From Niallia sp052318935 (lineage in GTDB: Bacteria > Bacillota > Bacilli > Bacillales > Cytobacillaceae), in assembly GCA_052318935.1 (NCBI GenBank), contig JBQRKO010000005.1: 64,000 nt of DNA. The stretch is one strand, 5' to 3'. Shown here one piece after another: positions 1 to 7,967 of this stretch. A program made the translations under genes and the position numbers. The notes beneath the pieces were generated by a model, which was not told the origin of the DNA, ran no database searches, and worked only from the letters and a program-made list of their open reading frames with translations. The first letter of the stretch is position 1. Each line of letters starts with the position of its first letter.

Positions 1-1
1 G

Positions 2-631
2 ACCAGATTTTTATTGCAAAGAAATATAAAGATGCTTGTCATCGCTTGCAATACGGCAACTGCAGTCGCATTAGAAGAAATAAAAGAGCAGTTGCCGATA
101 CCGGTTATTGGCGTCATTATTCCAGGAGCCCGCACGGCGATAAAAGTGACAAAAAATAATAATATCGGTATGATAGGCACGATTGGAACTGTAAAAAGCA
201 AAGCATATGAAAAAGCGTTAAAGCAAATTAATTATCGGGTGAAAACGGAAAGCCTTGCCTGTCCTAAGTTTGTACCATTAGTGGAAAGTGGAGAATACGG
301 TGGTGCTGTTGCTAAAAAAATTGTAGCAGAGACATTAAAGCCATTAAAAGATACGGAAATTGATACACTTATTTTAGGTTGTACCCATTATCCTTTGCTT
401 GAAAAGGTGATTCGCAAGGAAATGGGAACTTCTGTTAAAGTAATTAGTTCTGGTGCAGAGACGGCAAGGGAAGTAAGTACGATTCTTTCCCATAATAATC
501 AGCTCGCTTCTTATACGAATAAACCAACCCATCTTTTTTTCACGACAGGCTCAAAAGACATATTTGCGAGGATTGCATCCAACTGGCTTAAACAGAAGAT
601 TCAAACAGTAGAAACGGTTAAACTGACATAA
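2..631 (+). CDS. murI: Glutamate racemase, 5'-truncated by window edge
   Basis: Interconverts L- and D-glutamate, supplying D-Glu for peptidoglycan in the cytoplasm. The frame is open from base 2, so the N-terminal part (about 60 residues, with the first Asp/Ser motif) lies outside the window; 209 residues are visible. Both catalytic cysteine motifs of the Asp/Glu racemase family are present: ACNTATA near the start and LGCTHYP around the middle. B. subtilis has racE in the same place upstream of gerM, so this is probably the racE/murI orthologue. A hairpin terminator overlaps the stop codon, so transcription likely ends here. The MarR-like ysmB that follows racE in B. subtilis is not seen. 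Confidence 0.95.
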   Translation, partial: TRFLLQRNIKMLVIACNTATAVALEEIKEQLPIPVIGVIIPGARTAIKVTKNNNIGMIGTIGTVKSKAYEKALKQINYRVKTESLACPKFVPLVESGEYGGAVAKKIVAETLKPLKDTEIDTLILGCTHYPLLEKVIRKEMGTSVKVISSGAETAREVSTILSHNNQLASYTNKPTHLFFTTGSKDIFARIASNWLKQKIQTVETVKLT

Positions 632-655
632 CGAAGCAAATGCTTCGTTTTTTAT
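631..655 (+). terminator. Rho-independent terminator of murI
   Basis: An 8-bp stem (ACGAAGCA at 631-638, TGCTTCGT at 641-648) with a 2-nt loop is followed by a T-rich run. It begins at the last base of the murI stop codon. Confidence 0.85.
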
Positions 656-714
656 TTGGCTAATAATGTTGTTTTTGTAAGAAGTAAAGGACCTCTTTAA
701 TGGTTTATTTTTGT

Positions 715-921
715 CTATAGAAAGTAAATTAATCCAGCAACCCCTAAAGAAATTAATCCAACTAAACCAGAAATCATTGCTACTTTTGTCCTGAAATTCC
801 TATCGTCTTTTGTTTCAGTATAAAAATTAGCTCTTTGTTGTTGTCCATCCGTCCAAGCTCCAATAAAAATGCCAGAAATAATCATTCCAATAATACCAAC
901 AATAAAAAACAACTTTAACAT
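715..921 (-). CDS. Small two-helix membrane protein, DUF5316-like
   Basis: A 68-residue protein with hydrophobic segments at about 3-22 and 48-67, separated by a polar loop containing RANFYTET. The start is supported by an AAAGGAG ribosome binding site seven bases upstream on the minus strand. I recall short Bacillus proteins of the DUF5316 type with this architecture and an RANF-TET-type loop, but this is memory-based and the function is unknown. It lies opposite to its neighbours, where B. subtilis carries ysmB between racE and gerM, so it looks like a local replacement. Confidence 0.7.
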   Translation of the reverse strand: MLKLFFIVGIIGMIISGIFIGAWTDGQQQRANFYTETKDDRNFRTKVAMISGLVGLISLGVAGLIYFL

Positions 922-1054
922 GTACGTTTCTCCTTTCCATTCATTGATTTATTTACGTTTCAAAGTATAAATTCGTTTCATAAAATTTTACAGTTTTTAA
1001 ATAACTGGGGCTTTTGTTGAAGATAAGGAAACACAAATTTTGTAAAATAATAGG

Positions 1055-1102
1055 TTTAGGCTTAGTTCTACTTTAATAGAGACAAGCCTATTTATTTTTT
1101 TT
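1055..1102 (+). terminator. Orphan terminator-like hairpin upstream of gerM
   Basis: TAGGCTT at 1057-1063 pairs with AAGCCTA at 1084-1090 and is followed by a run of T with one A. No plus-strand gene ends nearby, so it may be left over from a lost gene between murI and gerM, or act on read-through from murI. Confidence 0.5.
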
Positions 1103-1201
1103 GAATTCTATTTAGTAAAAAAGAAATTTTTCACGCCTAAACGGTCTAATTTATAAAATGACTCGTATATATATTAGTACAAACCGTCTTAGGAGTGATG
1201 A

Positions 1202-2275
1202 ATGATGTCTAAGCATAAAAAAACAGTCATCGTTTCAGCCGTAGTTATTTCCACAATGATGCTTTCTGGATGTAGTTTATTTGGTGGGGACAATAAAGTG
1301 AATGACGATCCGCCGAAGAAGATTACATATAGTGATAATGCAGCGAAGGAAAGTGGTAATACTACTGCTAAAGAAACAAACGCCAAAGCACCAGCTGAAA
1401 ATTCTATTGCCACTGAATTGTATTTACTAGATAAAGATGGCTATGTTGTACCGCAAACAGTCAACTTGCCAAAAACTAAAAGCATCGCAACAGAAAGCTT
1501 ACAATATTTAGTGAAGAATGGACCGGTAACGGATTTGCTTCCAAATGGTTTTCAGGCAGTTATTCCACAAGATACAAAAGTAAGCGTCAATATAAAAGAC
1601 AAAGTGGCTACTGTTGATTTTTCCAAAGAGTTTAAAGAATATAAAAAAGAAGAAGAAGCGAAAATTTTACAATCTATCACATGGACGTTAACACAATTTG
1701 ATTCCGTTGATTCGGTGAAGCTGCAAATTAATGGAAAAGAATTAACGGAAATGCCGGTGGATGGTACACCAATTCAAGGTCCTTTAACACGCTCGATAGG
1801 AATTAATATAGATACTAATGATATAACCGATATTACGAATACAAAGCCATTAACTGTTTATTATATTGGCGGTGAGGCGTCGGCATACTATTATGTGCCT
1901 GTAACAAAACGTGTGAGCAATACAGAAGACAATAATATCACAGCAGCAGTAGAGGAACTGGTGAATGGTCCTGGGCAAAATTCTCCATTAGTATCTGGAA
2001 TGGCGACAGATGTTGCCTTGCTTAATAAACCGACTGTTGAAGATGGCAAAGTAACGTTAAACTTTAATGATTCCATTTATAATAGCTTTAATGACGAGGA
2101 AAAAACGGTTTCAGATGATGTTCTAAATTCATTAGTATTATCATTAACAGAGCAAGAAGGAATTGAAAGTGTTACTGTTGAAGTAAATGGTAAAGCAGAT
2201 TTGCAAAATGAAGAAGGCAAAAATATATCAGAACCTGTATCTCGTCCGCAAAAAGTGAACACAGGTAGTTATTAA
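1202..2275 (+). CDS. gerM: Spore germination/cortex lipoprotein GerM
   Basis: GerM is needed for sporulation and germination in B. subtilis and is thought to act at the forespore membrane. The 357-residue protein begins with a lipoprotein signal ending in LSGC (Cys24 lipidated), then a charged linker and two copies of the GerMN domain at about 95-190 and 235-335. Two adjacent ATGs (1202 and 1205) follow an AGGAG site at 1191-1195; either may be used. In B. subtilis rph follows directly; here the next gene is rdgB and no rph is present. Family assignment is firm from domain duplication, lipobox and position. Confidence 0.92.
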   Translation: MMSKHKKTVIVSAVVISTMMLSGCSLFGGDNKVNDDPPKKITYSDNAAKESGNTTAKETNAKAPAENSIATELYLLDKDGYVVPQTVNLPKTKSIATESLQYLVKNGPVTDLLPNGFQAVIPQDTKVSVNIKDKVATVDFSKEFKEYKKEEEAKILQSITWTLTQFDSVDSVKLQINGKELTEMPVDGTPIQGPLTRSIGINIDTNDITDITNTKPLTVYYIGGEASAYYYVPVTKRVSNTEDNNITAAVEELVNGPGQNSPLVSGMATDVALLNKPTVEDGKVTLNFNDSIYNSFNDEEKTVSDDVLNSLVLSLTEQEGIESVTVEVNGKADLQNEEGKNISEPVSRPQKVNTGSY

Positions 2276-2305
2276 AAAAGAATTTTTGCTATAATAAATA
2301 GAAAC

Positions 2306-2343
2306 GGAAAAGGGTATGCAAATGATGCTGCCCTCTTCTTTTT
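2306..2343 (+). terminator. Probable terminator after gerM
   Basis: An imperfect hairpin with AAAAGGG and CCCTCTT arms precedes a CTTTTT run. The inner stem is irregular, so the call is tentative. Confidence 0.4.
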
Positions 2344-2489
2344 GAAAAAAATAAGATGTGTCTTCACTTTATATGAAATGTTGAGCTAATTTGTCCAACT
2401 TCAAGAAACCACTTTCAATTTAAAGGTAGTATAATTATGTAAAGCTGTTGGAATAAGATTGACTATACTAATACATATAGGAGAAAAAA

Positions 2490-3083
2490 ATGAAAGAAAT
2501 TATTATTGCTACTAAAAATGAAGGCAAAGCTAAAGAATTTGTGCAAATGTTTGCACCCCTTGGCTACGCGGTGAAAACATTGCTCGATTATCCAGAAGTA
2601 CCTGAGGTTGAGGAAACAGGAACTACTTTTGAAGAAAATGCGATTTTAAAAGCAGAAACAGTTTCTAAGCTCATAGGAAAAGTTGTTATTTCCGATGATT
2701 CAGGATTAATAGTAGATGCACTAAATGGGGAACCTGGGGTATATTCTGCGAGATATGCAGGTGAACAAAAAGATGATCAAGCGAATATGGATAAAGTGCT
2801 CGCTGAACTAGAAGGAGTGCCAACAGACAAAAGAACCGCACGTTTTTGCTGTACGCTAGCTGTAGCAAACCCAACAAAGGAGACGTTAACCTTTACGGGA
2901 ACTTGTGAAGGGATTATATTAGAAGAAAAACAAGGAGAATTCGGCTTTGGCTATGATCCAATTTTTTATGTAGTGGAAGAAGAAAAAGCAATGGCTGAAT
3001 TTCCTCCAGAAAAGAAAAATACTATAAGCCACCGAGCAAACGCGTTACAGAAATTAAAAGAACAATTACATTCTGTTTTATAG
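2490..3083 (+). CDS. rdgB: XTP/dITP diphosphatase (RdgB/HAM1 family)
   Basis: Hydrolyses non-canonical purine nucleoside triphosphates (XTP, dITP, ITP) to the monophosphate and pyrophosphate, cleaning the nucleotide pool. The 197-residue protein has the family N-terminal ATKNEGKAKEF loop (7-17), the catalytic SDDSGL motif (68-73) with the metal/base Asp residues, and the C-terminal FGYDPIF and SHRANA motifs that bind the base. An AGGAG site seven bases upstream fixes the ATG. Its B. subtilis counterpart is ysnA, downstream of rph; here it lies directly after gerM. The phosphoesterase gene follows after ten bases, so the two form an operon. Confidence 0.95.
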   Translation: MKEIIIATKNEGKAKEFVQMFAPLGYAVKTLLDYPEVPEVEETGTTFEENAILKAETVSKLIGKVVISDDSGLIVDALNGEPGVYSARYAGEQKDDQANMDKVLAELEGVPTDKRTARFCCTLAVANPTKETLTFTGTCEGIILEEKQGEFGFGYDPIFYVVEEEKAMAEFPPEKKNTISHRANALQKLKEQLHSVL

Positions 3084-3093
3084 GGGGAGTAGA

Positions 3094-3606
3094 ATGAAGG
3101 TTCTCATTGTTAGCGACAGTCATGGATTAGTAGACGAATTAGGCGAATTAAAAATAAGACATAAAGAGGAAGTAGATTTGTTCCTCCATTGTGGAGATTC
3201 TGAACTTCCGGCAAATGAAAAAGCAATGAATGGCTATGCAACCGTTCGGGGAAACTGTGATTATGAAGAAAAGTATCCAAATGAGCTCGTGAAAGAAAAA
3301 GACGGTGTGAAGATTTTTGTAACGCACGGCCATCTTTACGGAGTAAAATCTTCCATTACCAGCCTTTCTTATCGTGCGAAGGAATTGGGCGCCCATATTG
3401 CTTGTTTTGGACATTCGCATTTTTTAGGGATGGAAATGATCGATGATATTCTTTTTATTAATCCAGGAAGCTTAAGATTGCCAAGAGGAAGAACAGAAAA
3501 AACATATGTCATTTTAACGATCGAAAAAAATCAATATACAACAGAAGTATATGATTTTAACAAAGGGAAGCTAACAGAATTAACGTCAACATTCCCATTA
3601 TCTTAA
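3094..3606 (+). CDS. ysnB: YsnB-type metallophosphoesterase
   Basis: A 170-residue calcineurin-like phosphodiesterase of the MJ0936/YfcE type. Metal-binding motifs appear in order: SDSHG (7-11), HCGDSE (near 32), RGNCD (about 53), THGH (about 76) and GHSHF (about 105). These bind two metal ions in the active site. The physiological substrate is not known; related enzymes hydrolyse model phosphodiesters. The gene begins ten bases after rdgB with a GGGGGAG site and matches the ysnA-ysnB pair of B. subtilis. Confidence 0.9.
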   Translation: MKVLIVSDSHGLVDELGELKIRHKEEVDLFLHCGDSELPANEKAMNGYATVRGNCDYEEKYPNELVKEKDGVKIFVTHGHLYGVKSSITSLSYRAKELGAHIACFGHSHFLGMEMIDDILFINPGSLRLPRGRTEKTYVILTIEKNQYTTEVYDFNKGKLTELTSTFPLS

Positions 3607-3618
3607 AGGTTTTCACTA

Positions 3619-3660
3619 TTTTCCTAACAAGGAAAGAAAAAATTTCTTTGTTAGGAAAAA
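3619..3660 (+). terminator. Strong hairpin after ysnB
   Basis: A stem of about 15 bp (TTTCCTAACAAGGAAA against TTTCTTTGTTAGGAAA, with one G-T pair) closes a short A-rich loop. Only a short T5 run follows a few bases later, so it may be a weak terminator or an RNA 3'-end stabiliser. Confidence 0.6.
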
Positions 3661-3744
3661 GTTTTTAAAAACTGTTGACTTTAATATAGATAACACATAT
3701 AATAAATATTGTCCTCGTGAGGAATAAATAAAAAATAAAATCAT

Positions 3745-3818
<74 letters not shown>

Positions 3819-3855
3819 TCATAAGGTTCTTTTTACACAAGATAGAACCAGTACT

Positions 3856-3902
3856 AAATACTCGTGAATGTTGATATATCAATGTTTACGAGTATTTTTT
3901 GT
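3856..3902 (+). terminator. Terminator after tRNA-Arg
   Basis: AATACTCGTGAA pairs with TTTACGAGTATT across a loop that can itself fold (TTGATATATCAA), followed by a T-rich run. Confidence 0.8.
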
Positions 3903-4058
3903 TTTTCGAGAAAAAGGCTGAAAAAGATAGGTTTTTAAATTTTTTTACACAAATTTTACACATTAACTAGCCTATATTTCGGTTGTTCTTTCTGCATCTT
4001 CTTCACGTAATTCGTTAACCTCAAAAGAAACCAGCGACCGTACGCATAATAACTGAAA
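3903..4058. other. Non-coding interval with possible coding remnant
   Basis: No intact gene. TTTTACACA is repeated three times (about 3830, 3945 and 3955). On the minus strand between 4060 and 3960 two short open frames end in plausible peptides, but there is no start or recognisable motif. It may be the tail of a decayed gene next to the tRNA; identity is unknown. Confidence 0.3.
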
Positions 4059-4087
4059 GAAACCCTTCTGTTATTAAGAAGGGTTTA
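4059..4087 (-). terminator. Hairpin terminator of the minus-strand pair
   Basis: AAACCCTTC pairs perfectly with GAAGGGTTT around a 9-nt loop. On the minus strand it ends in TTTCTTTC, just after the small membrane-protein gene. Confidence 0.75.
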
Positions 4088-4092
4088 CTTCA

Positions 4093-4272
4093 TTAAACAT
4101 TAGTTTTTTGTGTTTTAAGTTCAAACAATTTATTAATAGCATATGAACTAATTGCAAGGGAAGGAATTCCTATAATAAAATACCAGAGATTTTTCGGCAT
4201 TAAAATATTGTAAAAATATAAAAATAGTACTGCCCATGCAAATACCGTTAAATATTTTAAAGTCTTTTTCAA
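4093..4272 (-). CDS. Small two-helix membrane protein, candidate immunity protein
   Basis: Roughly 59 residues with two hydrophobic segments (about 6-25 and 32-50) and a basic C-terminal tail. It follows the secreted protein gene almost without gap, so the two are cotranscribed. I chose the TTG at 4272 because a GTGGTG ribosome-binding-like stretch lies six bases upstream and the product then starts MKKTLKYL; an in-frame TTG at 4299, two bases after the upstream stop, would give 68 residues. No family is recognised. A small hydrophobic protein directly downstream of a secreted peptide precursor is the usual arrangement for bacteriocin immunity genes; that role is inference. Confidence 0.6.
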   Translation of the reverse strand: MKKTLKYLTVFAWAVLFLYFYNILMPKNLWYFIIGIPSLAISSYAINKLFELKTQKTNV

Positions 4273-4300
4273 AATATTCACCACACTTAATATGATCAAT

Positions 4301-5134
4301 TTAATATATGTTTATCCATCCATTGTTAGGTTTTTTGTCTCTTTTGTCAATCTGTTTTGCAATCATAGTACCAACATCGGTGTAATCCAAAGCGATCGCA
4401 ACTGCAGCTCCAACTGCCCAAGCCAGTTTGTCGGCTCCCCAAGCTTTTAATCTGCTTGTAACTGTTTTAGTGAAGATTCTTTGAGCTTCTTTTTTTCCTT
4501 TGTTAATAATAAATGATTGGATTGCCCCAACTCCACCACCTACGGCAACACCAATAGCTACATTTAATACTGAACCGGCAAAATTTACTCCAATTTTTAT
4601 ATCTCCTTTAATAGAAGCTGAAGCAGTGTTGACACCAACAGTTTGTGTTAGAGCATCATTTAAAAAGGAAACTTGATTGGTAGAATTATCGCCGGGAATT
4701 TCTTCTAGTTCAGTTTCTAGTTCTTCTTGTGCTGAACCTAGGTTATTATATGTATCAGAATTTTCATCAAAGAAACTAATTAGTGCATCTTGATATGCTT
4801 CTTTTTCTTCTCCCTCTAATCCTAATAAGGTTACTTGCTCTTCTACTACGTTATTAAATTGCTTTTTTTCTTCCTTATTCATTTCCTGAATGGATACATT
4901 TTCAACTGCTTCCGCCAGGTCAAAATCTTTAGATAGTACTTCTTTATCTAGTTCAACATCTGTTGTAATTCCTTGCACTTCTTCAGTTGCTAAAACATCT
5001 GCTATTGAAGAAACCGGTTCTTGTGTTTCTTCGATAGAAGGATTAGCAAAGCTTGTTAAAGTAGATAGAGAAGTAGCGATTAATGCTACTACCGTTAAAC
5101 AAGAAATTTTTTGAAATAAATTTAACTTTTTCAT
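4301..5134 (-). CDS. Secreted acidic pre-protein with Gly-rich cationic C-terminus, possible antimicrobial protein
   Basis: 277 residues. Residues 1-30 are a clear signal peptide (basic MKK, hydrophobic core, cleavage likely after SFA). Residues 31-165 are strongly acidic and hydrophilic. From about 170 the protein changes character: Gly/Ala/Val-rich hydrophobic stretches at 182-210 and 236-250, many Lys/Arg, three Trp, no Cys outside the signal peptide. That layout (export signal, acidic pro-region, cationic amphipathic or membrane-active tail) resembles protein bacteriocins and cannibalism toxins, but no family is recognised. The start at 5134 is chosen over an upstream ATG (5164) because AAAGGGG sits nine bases before it. 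The small membrane gene downstream could provide immunity. Function is inference. Confidence 0.75.
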   Translation of the reverse strand: MKKLNLFQKISCLTVVALIATSLSTLTSFANPSIEETQEPVSSIADVLATEEVQGITTDVELDKEVLSKDFDLAEAVENVSIQEMNKEEKKQFNNVVEEQVTLLGLEGEEKEAYQDALISFFDENSDTYNNLGSAQEELETELEEIPGDNSTNQVSFLNDALTQTVGVNTASASIKGDIKIGVNFAGSVLNVAIGVAVGGGVGAIQSFIINKGKKEAQRIFTKTVTSRLKAWGADKLAWAVGAAVAIALDYTDVGTMIAKQIDKRDKKPNNGWINIY

Positions 5135-5196
5135 AACTTTCCCCTTTATTTCTATAATTTTCAAAATGCAGAATACATTCTAACATAGAAAAGATG

Positions 5197-5232
5197 AAAA
5201 TCTACTAATGTTTTTTAAAAAAAGTAGATTTT
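5197..5232. repeat. Inverted repeat upstream of the secreted protein gene
   Basis: AAAATCTACT (5197-5206) is the exact reverse complement of AGTAGATTTT (5223-5232) with a 16-nt A/T spacer. It lies between the divergent secreted-protein gene and the mini-gene, and could be a regulator site or a hairpin in either transcript. Confidence 0.6.
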
Positions 5233-5297
5233 GTGAGCAAACAGGTAAATCGACTCAATACAAAAAATCTCCTTATAGTAAGAAAGGAGGAATAACA

Positions 5298-5457
5298 ATG
5301 TACGATAATAAAATAAGATGCCCAGAATGCGGTGAAAACTTTAGATTGAACGACCACATTCGTATATTTTACGAAGAGAATAATATTGGTAAAAGAAATT
5401 AATGGAACGTATATTAAAGCTTATTGCTTAAATGAAGAGACAGCCACGTATTCTTAA
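5298..5457 (+). pseudogene. Frameshifted mini-protein with CPEC motif
   Basis: A near-ideal ribosome binding site (AGAAAGGAGG) lies seven bases before ATG 5298. The frame reads MYDNKIRCPECGENF and stops at 5402 after 34 residues. In the +1 frame from about 5375 the reading stays open to 5457 and continues like a real protein (VKEINGTYIKAYCLNEETA). A one-base change near 5380-5390 would restore one product of about 52 residues with CPEC and a later Cys, reminiscent of a small zinc ribbon. Either the gene is broken, the sequence contains an error, or the 34-residue product is genuine. Function unknown. Confidence 0.5.
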
Positions 5458-5682
5458 GATTGATTCTATCTTTGTTGTTTTCATTGTTCGGATTAAAAAA
5501 AGGAGTTCAAATCTATTCCTATAAATTTCGTGATCCCATAATCCCTATTATCCCCTCCCCCACAAACAAAATAATTCTATTGAATTTCCCGTCCTAATTA
5601 TGTGATAATGATTTCAGATTGATCTTTTTAACTGTTGCTACAATGCTTAATACTAAATATAAAATAATAAAGAGGTATATAG

Positions 5683-6711
5683 ATGGTTCCAAAAAATTTA
5701 CATTATAAAATGCCGGCAGAATGGACGGAGCATGAGCGTACTTTTGTTGCATGGCCTGTGCAAGATTCTATGTGTTTCCCTGAGGATTACGAACAGGTAG
5801 TCAAGGAATATTATGTTGAGCTTGTAAAAGCGATTGCAGAATTTGAACCTGTCACAGTAGTAGTAAATCCTGATGATGTGGAACAGGTAAAAAATTATTT
5901 TTCTGAAGAGAATGTTGAATTGCTGGCAATTGCCCATAATGATGCGTGGATTCGTGATAATGGTCCTACTTTTTTGACTAATGAGGAAGGACATATTGCG
6001 GGGGTTAATTGGAAATTTAATGCTTGGGGAGGAAAGTATGCTCCTTGGGATTTAGATGATCAAGTGGCGCCAAGCATCCTCGATCATTATGGTGTGAAAC
6101 GTTTTGATGCACCGCTTGTAATGGAAGGCGGCTCCATCCATGTAGATGGGGAAGGAACGGTTATCACAACAGAGGAATGTTTATTAAATCCGAACCGTAA
6201 TAAAGAAATGTCCAAAAGTGAAATTGAGGACTATTTAAAGCAATACTTAAATATTGAAAAAGTGATATGGTTAAAACGTGGTTTAAGTGGTGATGAAACG
6301 GATGGCCATGTCGATAATATCGCTTGCTTTGCAGCGCCTGGAAAAGTGTTAATTCAAGTTTGTGATGATCCGAATGATGAAAACTATGTGATTACGCAAG
6401 AAAATCTTGAAATATTAAGAAATACGACAGATGCAAAAGGAAGAAAGCTGGAGATTATTTCGATCGGGCAGCCGCCAATGGCTGAGTTTGACGGCAGCAG
6501 ACTGACATTAAGCTATTTAAACTTCTATTTTGTAAACGGAGGAATTATTCTTCCTGTCTTTGGAGGCAATGCGGAAGAAGCGGATCAAATGGCTGAACAA
6601 GTATTAGCTTCTGTTTATCCTGAAAGAAAAATTCGCAAAATTAATGGCATGTCCATCATAAAAGAGGGCGGCAATGTTCACTGCACGACCCAACAGATGG
6701 TAAAAATATAG
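5683..6711 (+). CDS. aguA: Agmatine deiminase
   Basis: Converts agmatine to N-carbamoylputrescine and ammonia in the cytoplasm. The 342-residue length is typical of the AguA/peptidylarginine-deiminase-fold family. Visible family motifs are AEWxxHxRTxxAWP at the N-terminus, WIRDNGPT, WKFNAWGGKY, EGGSIHVDGEGT, SGDETDGHVDN and the C-terminal GGNVHCTTQQ, whose Cys334 is the nucleophile. A short AGAGG lies eight bases before the ATG. aguB starts 20 bases downstream, so both steps from agmatine to putrescine are encoded together. No arginine decarboxylase is seen in the window, so agmatine may come from elsewhere or from uptake. Confidence 0.96.
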   Translation: MVPKNLHYKMPAEWTEHERTFVAWPVQDSMCFPEDYEQVVKEYYVELVKAIAEFEPVTVVVNPDDVEQVKNYFSEENVELLAIAHNDAWIRDNGPTFLTNEEGHIAGVNWKFNAWGGKYAPWDLDDQVAPSILDHYGVKRFDAPLVMEGGSIHVDGEGTVITTEECLLNPNRNKEMSKSEIEDYLKQYLNIEKVIWLKRGLSGDETDGHVDNIACFAAPGKVLIQVCDDPNDENYVITQENLEILRNTTDAKGRKLEIISIGQPPMAEFDGSRLTLSYLNFYFVNGGIILPVFGGNAEEADQMAEQVLASVYPERKIRKINGMSIIKEGGNVHCTTQQMVKI

Positions 6712-6733
6712 TTGGAAAATGAGGGGATAAATG

Positions 6734-7612
6734 ATGAGAAACGTAAAAGTAGCAGCGACACAAATGAGCTGTTCCAATAATATAGAAGAAAATATTCGCA
6801 AAGCAGAGTCCCTTGTTAGACAAGCAGCAGAGAAGGGAGCACAAATCATCCTGCTTCAAGAACTTTTTGAAACACCATATTTTTGTCAAAAAGAAAAAGC
6901 GGATTATTATGTGTATGCAACAGAATTAGAGCAAAATAAAGCTGTCAATCATTTTCGACAAATTGCTAAGGAGCTTCAAGTAGTGTTGCCAATTAGCTTC
7001 TATGAAAAGAAAAATAATGCACGCTACAATTCTTTAGCTGTTATTGATGCAACTGGAGAGGTGCTTGGATTATATCGCAAAAGTCATATTCCAGACGGTC
7101 CTGGTTATGAAGAAAAGTTTTACTTTAACCCAGGGGACACTGGATTTAAAGTTTGGAATACACGTTATGGGAAAATTGGGATAGGGGTATGCTGGGATCA
7201 GTGGTATCCTGAAGCAGCTAGATGCATGGCATTAATGGGAGCAGAAATCATTTTCTATCCTACTGCAATTGGATCGGAACCACAGGATGGAGACATCGAT
7301 TCAAAAGACCACTGGCAAACTTGTATGCTTGGACATGCTGCAGCTAATCTAGTTCCGGTTGTTGCGTCCAATCGTATTGGGGTTGAAGAAGATGAAGATT
7401 CTAGCATTACTTTCTACGGCTCCTCCTTTATCGCTGGCCCTCAAGGGAACAAAGTAGTTGAATCAAGCCGTGATAACGAAGATGTCATCGTTGCGGAGTT
7501 TGATTTGGATCAATTAGAAATTCAGCGTATTGAGTGGGGAATTTTTAGAGACAGACGCCCTGATTTATATAAAACAATTGCCACTTATGATGGAGAGCAA
7601 ATCATAAAATAG
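6734..7612 (+). CDS. aguB: N-carbamoylputrescine amidase
   Basis: Hydrolyses N-carbamoylputrescine to putrescine, CO2 and ammonia. The protein (292 residues from the second ATG) is a nitrilase-superfamily member with the Glu-Lys-Cys triad visible as E43 in LLQELFE, K116 in YRKSHIPDGPG, and C153 in GVCWDQWYPE, a context characteristic of AguB. The GAGGGG site suits ATG 6734 (7-base spacing) better than ATG 6731. It is the second gene of the aguA-aguB pair and ends at a strong terminator. Confidence 0.95.
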   Translation: MRNVKVAATQMSCSNNIEENIRKAESLVRQAAEKGAQIILLQELFETPYFCQKEKADYYVYATELEQNKAVNHFRQIAKELQVVLPISFYEKKNNARYNSLAVIDATGEVLGLYRKSHIPDGPGYEEKFYFNPGDTGFKVWNTRYGKIGIGVCWDQWYPEAARCMALMGAEIIFYPTAIGSEPQDGDIDSKDHWQTCMLGHAAANLVPVVASNRIGVEEDEDSSITFYGSSFIAGPQGNKVVESSRDNEDVIVAEFDLDQLEIQRIEWGIFRDRRPDLYKTIATYDGEQIIK

Positions 7613-7639
7613 TGGAATGTAAAGATAAGAAAAATAAAG

Positions 7640-7688
7640 AGGCACTTATGAATGTTGTTAAATCAATGTTCATGAGTGTTTTTTTTAT
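7640..7688 (+). terminator. Terminator after aguB
   Basis: CACTTATGAA pairs with TTCATGAGTG (one G-T pair), followed by eight T residues. Confidence 0.85.
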
Positions 7689-7794
7689 TTACAGAAAACT
7701 TGAAAAGTTGATTTTGTTGTATCATTCTAACATTATTTTTTTCAAATTTAAAAATCACATCATTTTAGACACATGATGTTAAAAAAACAAGCAA

Positions 7795-7835
7795 TGATAA
7801 TGAGATTTTATCATATAAGCGTTGTCATTATGACA
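7795..7835. promoter_or_regulatory. Two adjacent palindromes upstream of the iron transporter
   Basis: TGATAA at 7795-7800 and TTATCA at 7808-7813 form an inverted pair similar to half-sites of the Fur box (TGATAATNATTATCA), though with a 7-nt rather than a 3-nt centre. TGTCAT-T-ATGACA at 7823-7835 is a perfect palindrome with a one-base centre. Both lie in the leader of an iron-type ABC transporter and may bind a regulator; Fur is the natural guess. Confidence 0.4.
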
Positions 7836-7908
7836 TTTATTTGAATTTTCCGACAAATATCTAGATGGAATGACACTTCTGGAATAAAATACATATTATT
7901 CATATACA

Positions 7909-7928
7909 GTTATCATTACTTATCATTA
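7909..7928. promoter_or_regulatory. Candidate Fur box
   Basis: On the minus strand this reads TAATGATAAGTAATGATAAC, two ATGATAA units in tandem, which fits the repeated-hexamer view of Fur sites (NATWAT units). It lies about 180 bases upstream of the permease start. No sigma-A promoter is obvious around it. Confidence 0.45.
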
Positions 7929-7967
7929 AATCATCTTTTTCATGCTTTTAAAGGGGGGATATATTAA

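Noticed and set aside
3944..3966. Integrase 3' end with attachment site (TTTTACACA repeats)
   Set aside because: The repeats recall sequences near integrase genes, but no recombinase motif or tRNA-end duplicate was found.
5208..5297. Upstream extension of the CPEC mini-protein
   Set aside because: No ribosome site for the upstream start, whereas ATG 5298 has an ideal one.
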